From NCBI GenBank assembly GCA_963210315.1, contig OY723239.1:2141501-2205500 (forward strand): 64,000 bases of DNA, in the 5' to 3' direction. The stretch comes from Rhynchopus euleeides (lineage: Eukaryota; Euglenozoa; Diplonemea; Diplonemida; Diplonemidae). How positions within the stretch are numbered: position 1 is the first letter of the stretch; each line of letters starts with the position of its first letter. The position numbers and the translations under genes are program-made. The notes beneath the pieces are model-generated. The model was given only the letters and a program-made list of their open reading frames with translations. It was not told the DNA's origin and did no database searches. Positions 8,477 to 18,788 of the stretch are shown here, in pieces.

Positions 8477-10699
8477 ATGGGGGTCATGGCGTGGTATGAG
8501 CGTGTCATCTCTATGGACGGGAAGGCGACGGGCAAGACACGCAGCGACAGGCGGGTGGTGTTTTTCATGAGCATCGTGACATGCATCGTGCCTGGCATGT
8601 TCCTGTCGATGGCAAACGACAGGAGCGGTCTGCTGTGGGGCGTCAACATGCTGGTAGTCGTTGGCAGCCTGCCGGTGGTGATCCTGCTGCTGGCACACAG
8701 GCCCCTCACACTGTGGATGCTGCAAGCCTACGTCTCTCTGATGGCCATGGCGACACTTCTCTGCGACCTGCAGCAACGCATCATGATGTACCCAGCCATG
8801 TGGCCCTGTGTCGTGGTGCTGGCAGACCTTGCCCTGCTGCTGCGGCTGGGCCGCGTCTTCTCCGTCATGCTGATCAGGGCTGTGGCTGTGTGGGTCCTTC
8901 TGATGAACATAGAGAGCCTGCTGCGGTTCGGGCTGTACGACCTGCCTGGCTCCCCGCCTGCCTGGCACCGCTGGGAGCGGATGCAGTTAACATGCGACTG
9001 CGACACGCCGCCGTGCGGGTCGTCGGTATTTGCAGTAGTGCTTGACATGGTTCTGGCACTGTGCATCCTCTTCCTCGACTTCGCCGCCACACGCGGGTTC
9101 GCAGACTCTGCGGAGAGGGAGAAGGCGGCGATGGGACGGACCATCGAGACTGTGGAGGCGATTGCACAACTTCTGGCGGGCTACGACGTCGACACCGTGG
9201 CGGAGATGCTGCAGGAGGCGGAGGCGGAGGGGCGGCTGCCTGCTGCGATGCACGAGGCCCTTCGCAGGCTGGAGCAGAACCTGCGTGCGTACCGCCCGTA
9301 CCTCCCTGCCGTGCTGCTGGAGGAACAGCAGCACTCGCCTGACGGTGCTGGGCAGCCCTGTGTGCCACCTGCTGCCGCACCTGGTGCGAAGAGCGAGCGT
9401 GCGGCAATCGTGTTCACTGACATCCGTGCGTCCACATCGATCTGGGAGGCGGCACCTGAGGCGATGAAGAAGGCGATGGCGGTTCACAACACGGTGATGC
9501 GATCTGCACTGTCTGCGTGGGGCGGGTACGAGGTGAAGACAATCGGGGACTCCTTCATGATTGCGTTCGAGGATGCACATGCGGGTGTGTGCTTCGGGCT
9601 TGAGGTGCAGGAGAATCTGCTTGCGGCGGAGTGGCCTGCTGCGCTGCTGGATGTCGGGATCTGCAGCCCGACAGAGCTGTGGGGCGGGCTGACGGTGCGT
9701 GTCGGTGTGAACGAGGGACCTGTGACGCTGGAGACGAACACGCTGACCGGGCGTGTGGACTACTTCGGACACACAGTGAACGTGGCTGCACGCCTCGAGT
9801 CTGTGTGTGTGCCTGGTGCAGTTGCGGTGCCTGCCGAGCTGTGGACGAGTGTGCGTGGGGTGTCCGGGTGTGTCGGTGCATATGCAGGCAACGCGGTGCC
9901 CACCGACCTGAAGGGTGTGAGCGAGCCTGTGCCTGTGTGCAGCGTGTGGCCTGCCTCCCTGCAGGGCCGTGAGCACCACCCTCTGCAGGCGGTTGCACCA
10001 CCCCGCCCACCATCTCTTGTCCCTTCCCTGGCGGGTTCGCGCGCGTCACACCTGAGCGACACTGTGATGCTGATGTGCAGCACCATCCGGCACCACGCAA
10101 CAGTCGCTGCAACCACACTCAGCAGCATGTCTCTGGGCGAGATCGACACCGCACTGTCGGGTGTGGTGCCACTGTTGGAACAGAGTGGCGGTGCGCTGCT
10201 GTCGCTGCTCGGCAACAACTTCTTCATCGGGTGGAACGTCGGGAAGAAGGTGTCCTCGCACGCAGAGAGTGCACTGCGGTTTGCACAACGCGTGCTGCAG
10301 CACGGTGAAGGGCAGACGGTGGCAACGCTTGGCATCGCGAGCGGGACTGTCGAACACGGAGATGTGGGGACGGTGCGGCAGCGCTTCGTGACTGCGTCAG
10401 GCGGTGCTGTGGAGGCGAGCCTTGCGCTGTCGCGTCTGGCGCTGTCGATGCACATGCGGTGCCTGTACACGGCGGAGGCACCACCGGGTGCTGTGCGCGA
10501 GATGCTGCTTCCCACCACAGCACGTGTGCCGCAACACGACGGCCCTGACGGCGTTGTCTACGAGGTGGAGGACAGAGCGTGTCTCCAGGATGCCACATCC
10601 ACGTCGAAGTACACCGCCTCCAAGCGTAGCCTGTCTAACGATGCTATCGACTTCATCGCCGTAAGCAGCGCAAGTTTTGCAATGTCCGACCTGACGTGA
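8477..10699 (+). CDS. Membrane class III adenylate cyclase, type A membrane module, catalytic plus degenerate domains (cyclase 1)
   Basis: The product is 740 aa and predicted to make cAMP at a membrane. Six hydrophobic segments lie at about 27-46, 52-73, 78-97, 108-123, 127-147 and 183-204. The loop before the last has clustered Cys (CDCDTPPC, 173-180). A helical linker (about 219-277, ending NLRAYRPYLP) leads to a complete cyclase domain at about 308-495. Metal ligands D315 (FTDI) and D358 (TIGD), base-selecting K354 and D428, and transition-state N435 and R439 are all present; the Lys/Asp pair predicts ATP as substrate. A second cyclase-fold region (about 525-690, GNNFFIGW, ASGGAVEA) has lost these residues. 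The start is the first ATG of MGVMAWYERV, where the paralogues also begin to align; upstream frames are not conserved. Confidence 0.9.
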   Translation: MGVMAWYERVISMDGKATGKTRSDRRVVFFMSIVTCIVPGMFLSMANDRSGLLWGVNMLVVVGSLPVVILLLAHRPLTLWMLQAYVSLMAMATLLCDLQQRIMMYPAMWPCVVVLADLALLLRLGRVFSVMLIRAVAVWVLLMNIESLLRFGLYDLPGSPPAWHRWERMQLTCDCDTPPCGSSVFAVVLDMVLALCILFLDFAATRGFADSAEREKAAMGRTIETVEAIAQLLAGYDVDTVAEMLQEAEAEGRLPAAMHEALRRLEQNLRAYRPYLPAVLLEEQQHSPDGAGQPCVPPAAAPGAKSERAAIVFTDIRASTSIWEAAPEAMKKAMAVHNTVMRSALSAWGGYEVKTIGDSFMIAFEDAHAGVCFGLEVQENLLAAEWPAALLDVGICSPTELWGGLTVRVGVNEGPVTLETNTLTGRVDYFGHTVNVAARLESVCVPGAVAVPAELWTSVRGVSGCVGAYAGNAVPTDLKGVSEPVPVCSVWPASLQGREHHPLQAVAPPRPPSLVPSLAGSRASHLSDTVMLMCSTIRHHATVAATTLSSMSLGEIDTALSGVVPLLEQSGGALLSLLGNNFFIGWNVGKKVSSHAESALRFAQRVLQHGEGQTVATLGIASGTVEHGDVGTVRQRFVTASGGAVEASLALSRLALSMHMRCLYTAEAPPGAVREMLLPTTARVPQHDGPDGVVYEVEDRACLQDATSTSKYTASKRSLSNDAIDFIAVSSASFAMSDLT

Positions 10700-10716
10700 C
10701 TGGTGGCGAGGCCCCC
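10694..10716 (+). mobile_element. MITE-1 right-end remnant at the cyclase 1 stop codon
   Basis: GTGACTGGTGGCGAGGCCCCC resembles the MITE-1 right end (GTGACTGGTAGCGAGGGCCCCC). The TGA of cyclase 1 falls inside this match, so the insertion or its footprint may have set the end of the protein. Confidence 0.5.
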
Positions 10717-12601
10717 AGTGCGATGCCGATTTGATTCATCTCCACTCCGCCCGCCAAACGTGCAGGTTGACCAGAAGGTTGCAAACAGAGCAAACGAAAC
10801 CCGCTGCTTCTTCTATGTGAGGTCTTTGGGTTCTCTCTCCGGTACACTCCAACAACCGGGATGTTCTCCTATGCAGACGCTGCCGCCCTGACCCCACCCA
10901 ACAACGCCTCCGGGCCGGTGACGCTTTTCAGCTACACACCAGCCCCGGGACAGAACGAGGGCCCATGGCACTTGCACAGATTCTATTGCTGGCTCTTTTG
11001 GTGCCTGCCGCCACGTTCATCATTTTACACTACCACACCTGACTCCTGTCAGTGTCACGATGATAACTCGGAGGCAGCGGGTGCTGAGTGTGACTGTGTG
11101 TGTCAAACTGTGTCACTTTCCCGCCAGTGTTGCCAGGCGTCTCACCTTTTTTTTTGTCGCTGTTCTGCACTTCTGAGCGAAGCCCCCCAGCCCCTTTGCG
11201 CTCCAAGAAGCAAGCCCCCGCAGCACAGCAAAGGCTGCAGGATGTGGTCCACTATGCTTGCTCCGTATTCCTTGAAAAATAGCCAAAATCCCGGAAATGT
11301 ATTCCTGCTTTTTTCTAAGGATTTTTGCCTTGTATTTCGGACCCAGCAGTTCCCTGTACCACAACCTCACGCAGTGCACTGCCTTGGAAAATTCTATCAC
11401 AAATCACTCATGGGCGCTCGCCGCAACTGGAACCGCATGGTGAAGGCCTCCTCGATCGAGACCACCACTGGCAGCCCCAGGTCCGGTAGCTCACCATCCG
11501 CGGCCAAATACAATGTCGGCAATGACCGCCTTGTTTTCATTGTGCTGTAAGGCGCGTACGACCGATGCATGCGATGGTTGCCTCAACAACATGAGGCGCT
11601 GCGCGGCCTGATGACCTCCGATAGGGTCGGCGCCACCTGACAGTTCCCACTTCGCCTCGCTCGATGGGGTATCCGGCGTCCACGGCTCATCTCTCCTGTG
11701 GCCAGTGATCCCGCCATCATCAGCTGCCGGATGAAAGCAAAAAATGGGTTTCGGGACCGTTTTTTCCAACGACACCCCTTCTTGACATGCCAGAGTGGCA
11801 TAGCTTGGTGACAAGACAGACACAAGCCACAGGGGGGTCTGGGGGGCAGAGCCCCCCAGCCGCCGGAGGCCACGGTAGTGAACATCTGGGTCTTGGCTGG
11901 AAAGAACACCGGTTTTTTTGGCTGCCGGGAAGAAACAGAAGAGGGGCGGGTGTCTGGAGGACTCATCCTCATCCCCCCCCTCGGAAAAAGTTTTGTAGCC
12001 TCATGCAATGAAGGAGGAAATGGAACACGGAGAAAGCAGGTCATTCGAGTTTACGGCACGCGTAGTGCCGTAATTGCGGGAAGGGGGGTTGGGTGTGTGC
12101 GTTTCACCACAACCTCTCCCCTCCCCATTCCCCCGTGTTGAGTGACATGTGTCGATAGTGTTCCATTTCCTAAGGAAAATCCTTCGAAAAAAATATATTT
12201 CCCCTCCTAAAAATTCTTAGAAAAAAATCGGGAAATTTCGGAGACTGTATTCCGTATTTCATGTTCGGAGCAAGCTGGTGCTCTTTGTTTTGCCCTCGGA
12301 CAGATCATCCGATTCAGACAAGTGGTGGGTTTGTCGTGAGACCACCCAACGGCGCCCAACTCTGCACTGCGCTCCCTGATCTGTGCAAGTCTGCCCACCC
12401 CGTTTACCGCAAATCCTGAAGGAGTGCCCGATGGCAGTCACCACAGTCAAATGTGCTCGGCGTTGCTCCCTCCTCTCTTCCCTGTGCATTCGCCCGGCTG
12501 CCTTAGTGTTCCAGCTCGCTTTGCTGGGCCCTGACCCCCTGCCCCGCCCCCACACCACCTGCAGGAGGCTGGGCTGCTGCACGCCACTCCTCACTGCAGC
12601 G
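10717..12601. other. Intergenic region between cyclases 1 and 2
   Basis: The part at 10830-10870 (CTCTCCGGTACACTCCAACA) recurs upstream of cyclase 3 near 15312, marking duplication edges. A small inverted-repeat element lies at 12016-12170. The stretch 12376-12601 is almost identical to 15350-15570 upstream of cyclase 3. Open frames at 10861-11550 (+) and 11491-11823 (-) show no recognisable domain and are not called as genes. Confidence 0.5.
12016..12170. mobile_element. Small inverted-repeat element R2, copy a
   Basis: The ends are GGAAATGGAACAC and GTGTTCCATTTCC with an interior word GTGTGTGCGTTTCAC. Related copies lie at 36966-37120 and, lacking the left end, at 54862-54943. No target duplication is clear. 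It is probably a MITE. Confidence 0.6.
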
Positions 12602-14464
12602 ATGGGGGTCATGGCGTGGTATGAGCGTGTCATCTCGATGGACGGGAAGGCGGCGGGCAAGACACGCAGCGACAGGCGGGTGGTGTTGATCTTCAGCTGC
12701 GTGGCAGGCATGGGGTCTGGGGTCTTCTTGGCGTTCACAGTGCATCCAAGTGGCCTGCAGGTGTGTGCTAATTCGCTGTCATTCATCGGCAGCTTTGCGG
12801 TGGCACTGCTGCTGCTGGCACGCAGGCCCCTCACACTGTGGATGCTGCAAGCCTACGTCTCTCTGATGGCAGCGACTCTTCTTCTCTGCGACCTGCATCA
12901 ACGCATCATGATGTACCCAGCCGTGTGGCCCTGTGTCGTGGTGCTGGCAGACCTTGCCCTGCTGCTGCGGCTGGGCCGCGTCTTCTCCGTCATGCTGATC
13001 AGGGCTGTGGCTGTGTGGGTCCTTCTGATGAACATAGAGAGCCTGCTGCGGTTCGGGCTGTACGACCTGCCTGGCTCCCCGCCTGCCTGGCACCGCTGGG
13101 AGCGGATGCAGTTAACATGCGACTGCGACACGCCGCCGTGCGGCGCGTCTCCATCGGCAGTTGTGCTCGACGCCTTCCTGGCGCTGTCAGTTCTCTTCCT
13201 CGACTTCGCCGCCACACGCGGGTTCGCAGAGTCTGCGGAGAGAGAGAAGGCGGCGATGGGACGGACCATCGAGACTGTGGAGGCGATTGCACAACTTCTG
13301 GCGGGCTACGACGTCGACACCGTGGCGGAGATGCTGCAGGAGGCGGAGGCGGAGGGGCGGCTGCCTGCAGCGATGCACGAGGCCCTTCACAGGCTGGAGC
13401 AGAACCTGCGTGCGTACCGCCCGTACCTCCCGAAGTCGTGCCTCCCTGCACAGCATTATGGCGGCGGCCGAGAGGACAGCGACTCAGGCGAGTCTCTGTA
13501 CTCAGACTCTTCAACGAGTTCGGGTGTGAAGTCAATCCGATCATCATGCGAATATGCAGAGGGGCACCGTCCCATGGCGACGAAGGTGCTTGGTGTCTTG
13601 AAGAGCGTACGGTCAACACTGCTTGTGGTGAACACACGCAACGCGCTCGCTTGTCTGAAGCAGGACCCCCGCACCTTCACGTCGTTCTTCGAGATGCTGG
13701 TGACCAACACGATGTCGGCAGTGGAGTCACGCCGTGGTCTGGTGGACGTGTTCCTCGGTGACCGCATCCTTGTCTCCTGCAACACGTCACGCACGTGCTT
13801 CGTGCACGCCACTGCAGCTGCAGGTGCAGCACAGCAGATCGTGCGTGAGGTACGCAGCTTCAACACCCAGCAGGACAACAGCACAGACGGTGCACTGCGT
13901 GTCAACATTGGAGCGGCGTTGGGGCGTGTCCTGTGCGGGGACACGGGGTGTGCGGAGATGCGGCGGTTCAGCCTGCTTGGGGTGCTGCCTGTCCTGGCGT
14001 GTGGGATGGAGCGTGCTGCGCGTGCTCTCGGGCTGGACGTGGTGTGCAACACGAAGTTGCAGCAGGAAGCAGAACACGAGCATGTGCTGCTGCTTGTGCC
14101 GAGGCGGGTGCGTCTCGTGAAGCAGAGTGTACGTGGTGGTGATCAGGTCCCCATGTCTGTGCAAGTCAACGACGACAGTATCAGCAACAGTCTCAACAAC
14201 AGCGACAGCGACGGCACATGCTTCTGCGTGTACTCGCTGCTGGTGGAGGACGAGGGCAACGGTGAACACGACAGGGGTGGGGAGTGGATGTACCACATCG
14301 GGAAGGCTGCTGCAGAGTGGGGCCCCTACAACGCTGCGATGCGTGCGTATCTGTCTGGCACCAACATCCAGAAGGTGTCTGAGATGGCAGGCGAGCACCA
14401 CAGGCAGGCACACAGCACTATCTGCCTGCTGGGGCACACCACACCCCTTGCTGTCCATGTGTAG
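12602..14464 (+). CDS. Membrane protein with cyclase-like pseudoenzyme domain (cyclase 2)
   Basis: The product is 620 aa. Residues 1 to about 277 repeat the type A membrane module and linker of cyclase 1, but the tail is different. After a Ser/Asp-rich, low-complexity join (about 285-325) comes a class III cyclase-like fold: LLVVNTRNAL near 340 aligns with IVFTDIRAS, DVFLGD near 387 with KTIGD, and RFSLLGVLPVLACGME near 456-471 with RVDYFGHTVNVAARLE. The first metal Asp is Asn, the base-selecting Lys and Asp are Val and Ser, and the N/R transition-state pair is lost, so catalysis is unlikely. A role as a dimer partner or receptor subunit is inference. The frame is open upstream (another ATG at 12431), but alignment with the paralogues favours MGVMAWYERV as the start. 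Confidence 0.85.
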   Translation: MGVMAWYERVISMDGKAAGKTRSDRRVVLIFSCVAGMGSGVFLAFTVHPSGLQVCANSLSFIGSFAVALLLLARRPLTLWMLQAYVSLMAATLLLCDLHQRIMMYPAVWPCVVVLADLALLLRLGRVFSVMLIRAVAVWVLLMNIESLLRFGLYDLPGSPPAWHRWERMQLTCDCDTPPCGASPSAVVLDAFLALSVLFLDFAATRGFAESAEREKAAMGRTIETVEAIAQLLAGYDVDTVAEMLQEAEAEGRLPAAMHEALHRLEQNLRAYRPYLPKSCLPAQHYGGGREDSDSGESLYSDSSTSSGVKSIRSSCEYAEGHRPMATKVLGVLKSVRSTLLVVNTRNALACLKQDPRTFTSFFEMLVTNTMSAVESRRGLVDVFLGDRILVSCNTSRTCFVHATAAAGAAQQIVREVRSFNTQQDNSTDGALRVNIGAALGRVLCGDTGCAEMRRFSLLGVLPVLACGMERAARALGLDVVCNTKLQQEAEHEHVLLLVPRRVRLVKQSVRGGDQVPMSVQVNDDSISNSLNNSDSDGTCFCVYSLLVEDEGNGEHDRGGEWMYHIGKAAAEWGPYNAAMRAYLSGTNIQKVSEMAGEHHRQAHSTICLLGHTTPLAVHV

Positions 14465-15570
14465 GCAGTGCACGCCACCCCGACCCACCACAGGGCGGGG
14501 CACTGCTTCCCTTCACCCACACCCCTCCTCCTCCTCCTCCCTCTTCCGATCTGACCCACGAACCGCTTTCCAGTGGTTTCCGTTCCTCGTCCTCCCACAG
14601 TATCCCACGTGGCGAGGCTATGTTTTGCCCTGTGTCACGACTTTTGTTTCGGCCGTGGATCAGCCACGGCTTGGCGTCCATCTTTCACGCATACCTTGCA
14701 AGCCCGGGTGGCAAGTCTTGCCACCCGGCCCCCCGTCACTCAGGGGCGCTTTCAAGGTTTGGACGATCCAGGGTGCCACCAGTGGCCTCGTTCCCCCCTG
14801 TGCATCCGCCCCCATCTGCATAAAAATGAGCGGTGGAAGCAGCAGCTGGCCTGTCCATCCCCCATACACAGCAGTTAACGGAAGGACTCGGTCCTGGCAC
14901 GTTTGTGCCCGGAATCCCCCTCTTTGCATCGGGTTAGGTGCTCGCATTGGCAAGACCAGCCCAGCCTGCATTTTTTTTGTTCAAGTGCTGATTCAAGGGC
15001 ATGTGCAACAAGGGCGAAATCTTGGCATCGTGGAATGCGCTGTCCGCGTTCTGCCCGAAAAACGCATTTTTAGGACTTTTCTCAGATCTGGGGGTGGTTC
15101 GGATGTATGGTGGGGCCCCAAAACCGACCGAAAATACTTCGGGGGGTCATTGCGAGTTGCCTGCCGTGAAAACTAGTAGAAAAATCCTGACTAGGTGGCC
15201 AAAATCCCGGATTTTGGGTGAATTAAGTCGCCCCCCCTACCGGTCTGAAAATCCGGGTTTTTTACTGAGGAAGGGGCACATTTTGGCACGTTGGCCGCCG
15301 AAAAAATGGGGTTCTCTCCGGTACAGACCAACAACTGGGATGTTCTCCTATATGCAAGTCTGCCCACCCCGTTTACCGCAAATCCTGAAGGAGTGTCCGA
15401 TGGCAGTCACCACAGTCAAATGTGCTCGGCGTTGCTCCCTCCTCTCTTCCCTGTGCATTCGCCCGGCTGCCTTAGTGTTCCAGCTCGCTTTGCTGGGCCC
15501 TGACCCCCTGCCCCGCCCCCACACCACCTGCAGGAGGCTGGGCTGCTGCACGCCACTCCTCACTGCAGCG
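14465..15570. other. Intergenic region between cyclases 2 and 3
   Basis: A perfect 12-bp inverted repeat (CCGGGTGGCAAG, one-base loop) lies at 14704-14728. From about 15312 the sequence matches the flank of cyclase 1, and from 15350 that of cyclase 2, showing that cyclase 3 arose by duplication with mixed flanks. The long open frame starting at 15001 is fused to the cyclase only by the absence of stops. Confidence 0.5.
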
Positions 15571-17823
15571 ATGGGGGTCATGGCGTGGTATGAGCGTGTC
15601 ATCTCGATGGACGGGAAGGCGACGGGCAAGACACGCAGCGACAGGCGGGTGGTGCTGATCTTCAGCTGCGTGGCAGGCATGGGGTCTGGGGTCTTCTTGG
15701 CGTTCACAGTGCATCCAAGTGGCCTGCAGGTGTGTGCTAATTCGCTGTCATTCATCGGCAGCTTTGCGGTGGCACTGCTGCTGCTGGCACGCAGGCCCCT
15801 CACACTGTGGATGCTGCAAGCCTACGTCTCTCTGATGGCAGCGACTCTTCTTCTCTGCGACCTGCAGCAACGCATCATGATGTACCCAGCCATGTGGCCT
15901 TCTGTCGTGGTGCTGGCAGACCTTGCCCTGCTGCTGCGGCTGGGCCGCGTCTTCTCCGTCATGCTGATCAGGGCTGTGGCTGTGTGGGTCCTTCTGATGA
16001 ACATAGAGAGCCTGCTGCGGTTCGGGCTGTACGACCTGCCTGGCTCCCCGCCTGCCTGGCACCGCTGGGAGCGGATGCAGTTAACATGCGACTGCGACAC
16101 GCCGCCGTGCGGCGCGTCTCCATCGGCAGTTGTGCTAGACGCCTTCCTGGCGCTGTCAGTCCTCTTCCTCGACTTCGCCGCCACACGCGGGTTCGCAGAC
16201 TCTGCGGAGAGGGAGAAGGCGTCTATGGCACGGACCATCGAGACTGTGGAGGCGATTGCACAACTTCTGGCGGGCTACGACGTCGACACCGTGGCGGAGA
16301 TGCTGCAGGAGGCGGAGGCGGAGGGGCGGCTGCCTGCAGCGATGCACGAGGCCCTTCGCAGGCTGGAGCAGAACCTGCGTGCGTACCGCCCGTACCTCCC
16401 TGCCGTGCTGCTGGAGGAGCAGCAGCACTCGCCTGACGGTGCTGGGCAGCCCTGTGTGCCACCTGCTGCCGCACCTGGTGCGAACAGCGAGCGTGTCACA
16501 ATCGTGTTCACCGACATCCGTGCGTCCACATCGATCTGGGAGGCGGCACCTGAGGCGATGAAGAAGGCGATGGCGGTTCACAACACGGTGATGCGATCTG
16601 CACTGTCTGCGTGGGGCGGGTACGAGGTGAAGACCATCGGGGACTCCTTCATGATTGCGTTCGAGGATGCACATGCGGGTGTGTGCTTCGGGCTTGAGGT
16701 GCAGGAGAATCTGCTTGCGGCGGAGTGGCCTGCTGCGCTGCTGGAGGTCGGGATCTGCAGCCCGACAGAGCTGTGGGGCGGGCTGACGGTGCGTGTCGGT
16801 GTGAACGAGGGACCTGTGACGCTGGAGACGAACACGCTGACCGGGCGTGTGGACTACTTCGGACACACAGTGAACGTGGCTGCACGCCTCGAGTCTGTGT
16901 GTGTGCCTGGTGCAGTTGCGGTGCCTGCCGAGCTGTGGACGAGTGTGCGTGGGGTGTCCGGGTGTGTCGGTGCATATGCAGGCAACGCGGTGCCCACCGA
17001 CCTGAAGGGTGTGAGCGAGCCTGTGCCTGTGTGCAGCGTGTGGCCTGCCTCCCTGCAGGGCCGTGAGCACCACCCTCTGCAGGCGGTTGCACCACCCCGC
17101 CCACCATCTCTTGTCCCTTCCCTGGCGGGTTCGCGCGCGTCACACCTGAGCGACACTGTGATGCTGATGTGCAGCACCATCCGGCACCACGCAACAGTCG
17201 CTGCAACCACACTCAGCAGCATGTCTCTGGGCGAGGTCGACAACGCACTGTCGGGTGTGGTGCCACTGTTGGAACAGAGTGGCGGTGTGCTGCTGTCGCT
17301 GCTCGGCAACAACTTCTTCATCGGGTGGAACGTCGGGAAGCAGAGGGCGTCACATGCAGAGAGCGCACTGCGGTTTGCACAACGCGTGCTGCAACACGGT
17401 GGTGGACAGACGGTGGCAACGCTTGGTATCGCGAGCGGGACTGTCGAGCACGGAGACGTGGGGACGGCACGGCAGCGCTTCGTGACTGCGTCAGGCGGTG
17501 CTGTGGAGGCGAGCCTTGCGCTGTCGCGTCTGGCGCTGTCGATGCACATGCGGTGCCTGTACACGGCGGAGGCACCACCGGGTGCTGTGCGCGAGATGCT
17601 GCTTCCCACCACAGCACGTGTGCCGCAACACGACGGCCCTGACGGCGTTGTCTACGAGGTGGAGGACAGAGCGTGTCTCGAGGATGCCACACACACGTCG
17701 ACGTACCCCGGCTACAAGGGCGACCTGTCTAACTATACCGGCTTCATCGCCAGATGCGGCACAACCTTAAGCGCTCCGAGTATCACTGGGCTGTCCGAAC
17801 TGAGAAACCGGGCGGAGAGGTGA
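15571..17823 (+). CDS. Membrane class III adenylate cyclase, type A membrane module (cyclase 3)
   Basis: The product is 750 aa, co-linear with cyclase 1. The membrane module is nearly identical to that of cyclase 2, while the tail (catalytic domain with D315, K354, D358, D428, N435, R439, then degenerate domain) is nearly identical to cyclase 1, so it is a chimera of the two neighbours. Its C-terminal end is a little longer (to LRNRAER). The linker reads SMARTIETVEAIAQLL, as in the later genes, instead of AMGRTIE. The predicted role is membrane cAMP synthesis. The open frame extends back to 15001, but MGVMAWYERV at 15571 is the conserved start. Confidence 0.9.
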   Translation: MGVMAWYERVISMDGKATGKTRSDRRVVLIFSCVAGMGSGVFLAFTVHPSGLQVCANSLSFIGSFAVALLLLARRPLTLWMLQAYVSLMAATLLLCDLQQRIMMYPAMWPSVVVLADLALLLRLGRVFSVMLIRAVAVWVLLMNIESLLRFGLYDLPGSPPAWHRWERMQLTCDCDTPPCGASPSAVVLDAFLALSVLFLDFAATRGFADSAEREKASMARTIETVEAIAQLLAGYDVDTVAEMLQEAEAEGRLPAAMHEALRRLEQNLRAYRPYLPAVLLEEQQHSPDGAGQPCVPPAAAPGANSERVTIVFTDIRASTSIWEAAPEAMKKAMAVHNTVMRSALSAWGGYEVKTIGDSFMIAFEDAHAGVCFGLEVQENLLAAEWPAALLEVGICSPTELWGGLTVRVGVNEGPVTLETNTLTGRVDYFGHTVNVAARLESVCVPGAVAVPAELWTSVRGVSGCVGAYAGNAVPTDLKGVSEPVPVCSVWPASLQGREHHPLQAVAPPRPPSLVPSLAGSRASHLSDTVMLMCSTIRHHATVAATTLSSMSLGEVDNALSGVVPLLEQSGGVLLSLLGNNFFIGWNVGKQRASHAESALRFAQRVLQHGGGQTVATLGIASGTVEHGDVGTARQRFVTASGGAVEASLALSRLALSMHMRCLYTAEAPPGAVREMLLPTTARVPQHDGPDGVVYEVEDRACLEDATHTSTYPGYKGDLSNYTGFIARCGTTLSAPSITGLSELRNRAER

Positions 17824-18436
17824 CTGCCTTTCGGAGATGAGCCTTTGCCCACATGATTTTCGCGGGATTTGTTGTGTTGCACAGAGGTGGGCCTTCGCTG
17901 CTTCCCTCCTCTGAAGGTCTGTGCTGTGGCCTCGCCGCAGGACAGGGCACTGCCCCTTGGGTACCTGGACCTTGGCACCCCCGTGTCGAAGTCCCTATTT
18001 TCTGTGGTGCGAGTCTGCCCGTTCCTTCTGGTTCGGGAATCTGGTTATATCTGTATAACATTCATCCTGGATAGTTGCGTCCTGCTCGTGAATCCCTAGA
18101 CGGCGGGTTTTTCGCGTCGATGCGATAACGACGCTACGAAATTGAACAGTCAGTCTCGGCGAGACGAGTATTCATGAACGCGAAGTCGCGATCACGACGT
18201 GAGTACGATCGGCAGCCATCCGTGCTTCATGGTGTGTTCATATTGTGGAAGAGTGCTTCCGCACTCCCCGCCCCGCCCCCCCCCCCCCCTTTCTGTGAGG
18301 GCCCTTTCTCTTGAGGCTGTCCCAGGTCTGTTGACGATTCTCGAATGATGAGAAACTGCGGCACTACCACCTGCACTCTCCACCAGTACTGGATAATGCA
18401 TCTGCAACCCCCTCCGACACATACTGAGTGTTTTCC

Positions 18437-18555
18437 TCTTTTTCTGAAGGGGTGTTAGCTCCGTGGTGTTCGTCAGTGCATTATTTGGTGCGTTTCCTGA
18501 TACATTGGCTGAAAACTGACGAAGATTGGCGGAGCAGAACGACCAGCGAACCTGC
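18437..18555. mobile_element. MITE-2 copy d, degenerate
   Basis: TTCGTCAGTGCATTATTTGG, GCTGAAAACTGACGAAGAT and CGACCAGCGAA match the body of the MITE-2 copies at 37183, 38711 and 44376. The terminal G/C runs are eroded. Confidence 0.55.
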
Positions 18556-18730
18556 CCCCACCCCCCACCCCCCCCCAGCCCCCCCGGCCCTGCAACACCC
18601 GGTCGTGTTTTTAGCGATACTGTGTTGGGGTCCAACCACCAGGCCACTGACAGACAACTGCGACACACCCTTGCCATTGCGCATTGCTCCACCTTGTACA
18701 GTGGTGACTAGCAAAAGGACAACCATTGCG

Positions 18731-18788
18731 AGAAGGTGTTGGGTGACTTGCTTTTTCCATTCACTCTCGACAATCAAACACCCCCCTC
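18731..18788 (+). repeat. Short dispersed repeat, copy 1
   Basis: AGAAGGTGTTGGGTGACTTG followed by CATTCACTCTCGACAATC recurs at 29441-29497 with few changes, also ahead of a C run. Its nature is unknown. Confidence 0.7.

Noticed and set aside
8987..9979. Long minus-strand open frames antisense to every cyclase
   Set aside because: They recur in all nine genes only because the sense sequence is conserved; composition is His/Arg-rich and no family is recognisable.
10861..11550. 229-codon open frame between cyclases 1 and 2
   Set aside because: It is Cys/Ser/Pro-rich with no domain, and its start lies in duplicated flanking sequence.
12431..12601. N-terminal extension of cyclases 2 and 3 from an upstream in-frame ATG
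   Set aside because: The leader is shared, but in cyclase 1 the homologous leader is out of frame with the protein, so it is not conserved as coding sequence.
15001..15570. 190-codon N-terminal extension of cyclase 3
   Set aside because: It has no similarity to the other members, contains flank sequence of cyclases 1 and 2, and precedes the conserved start.
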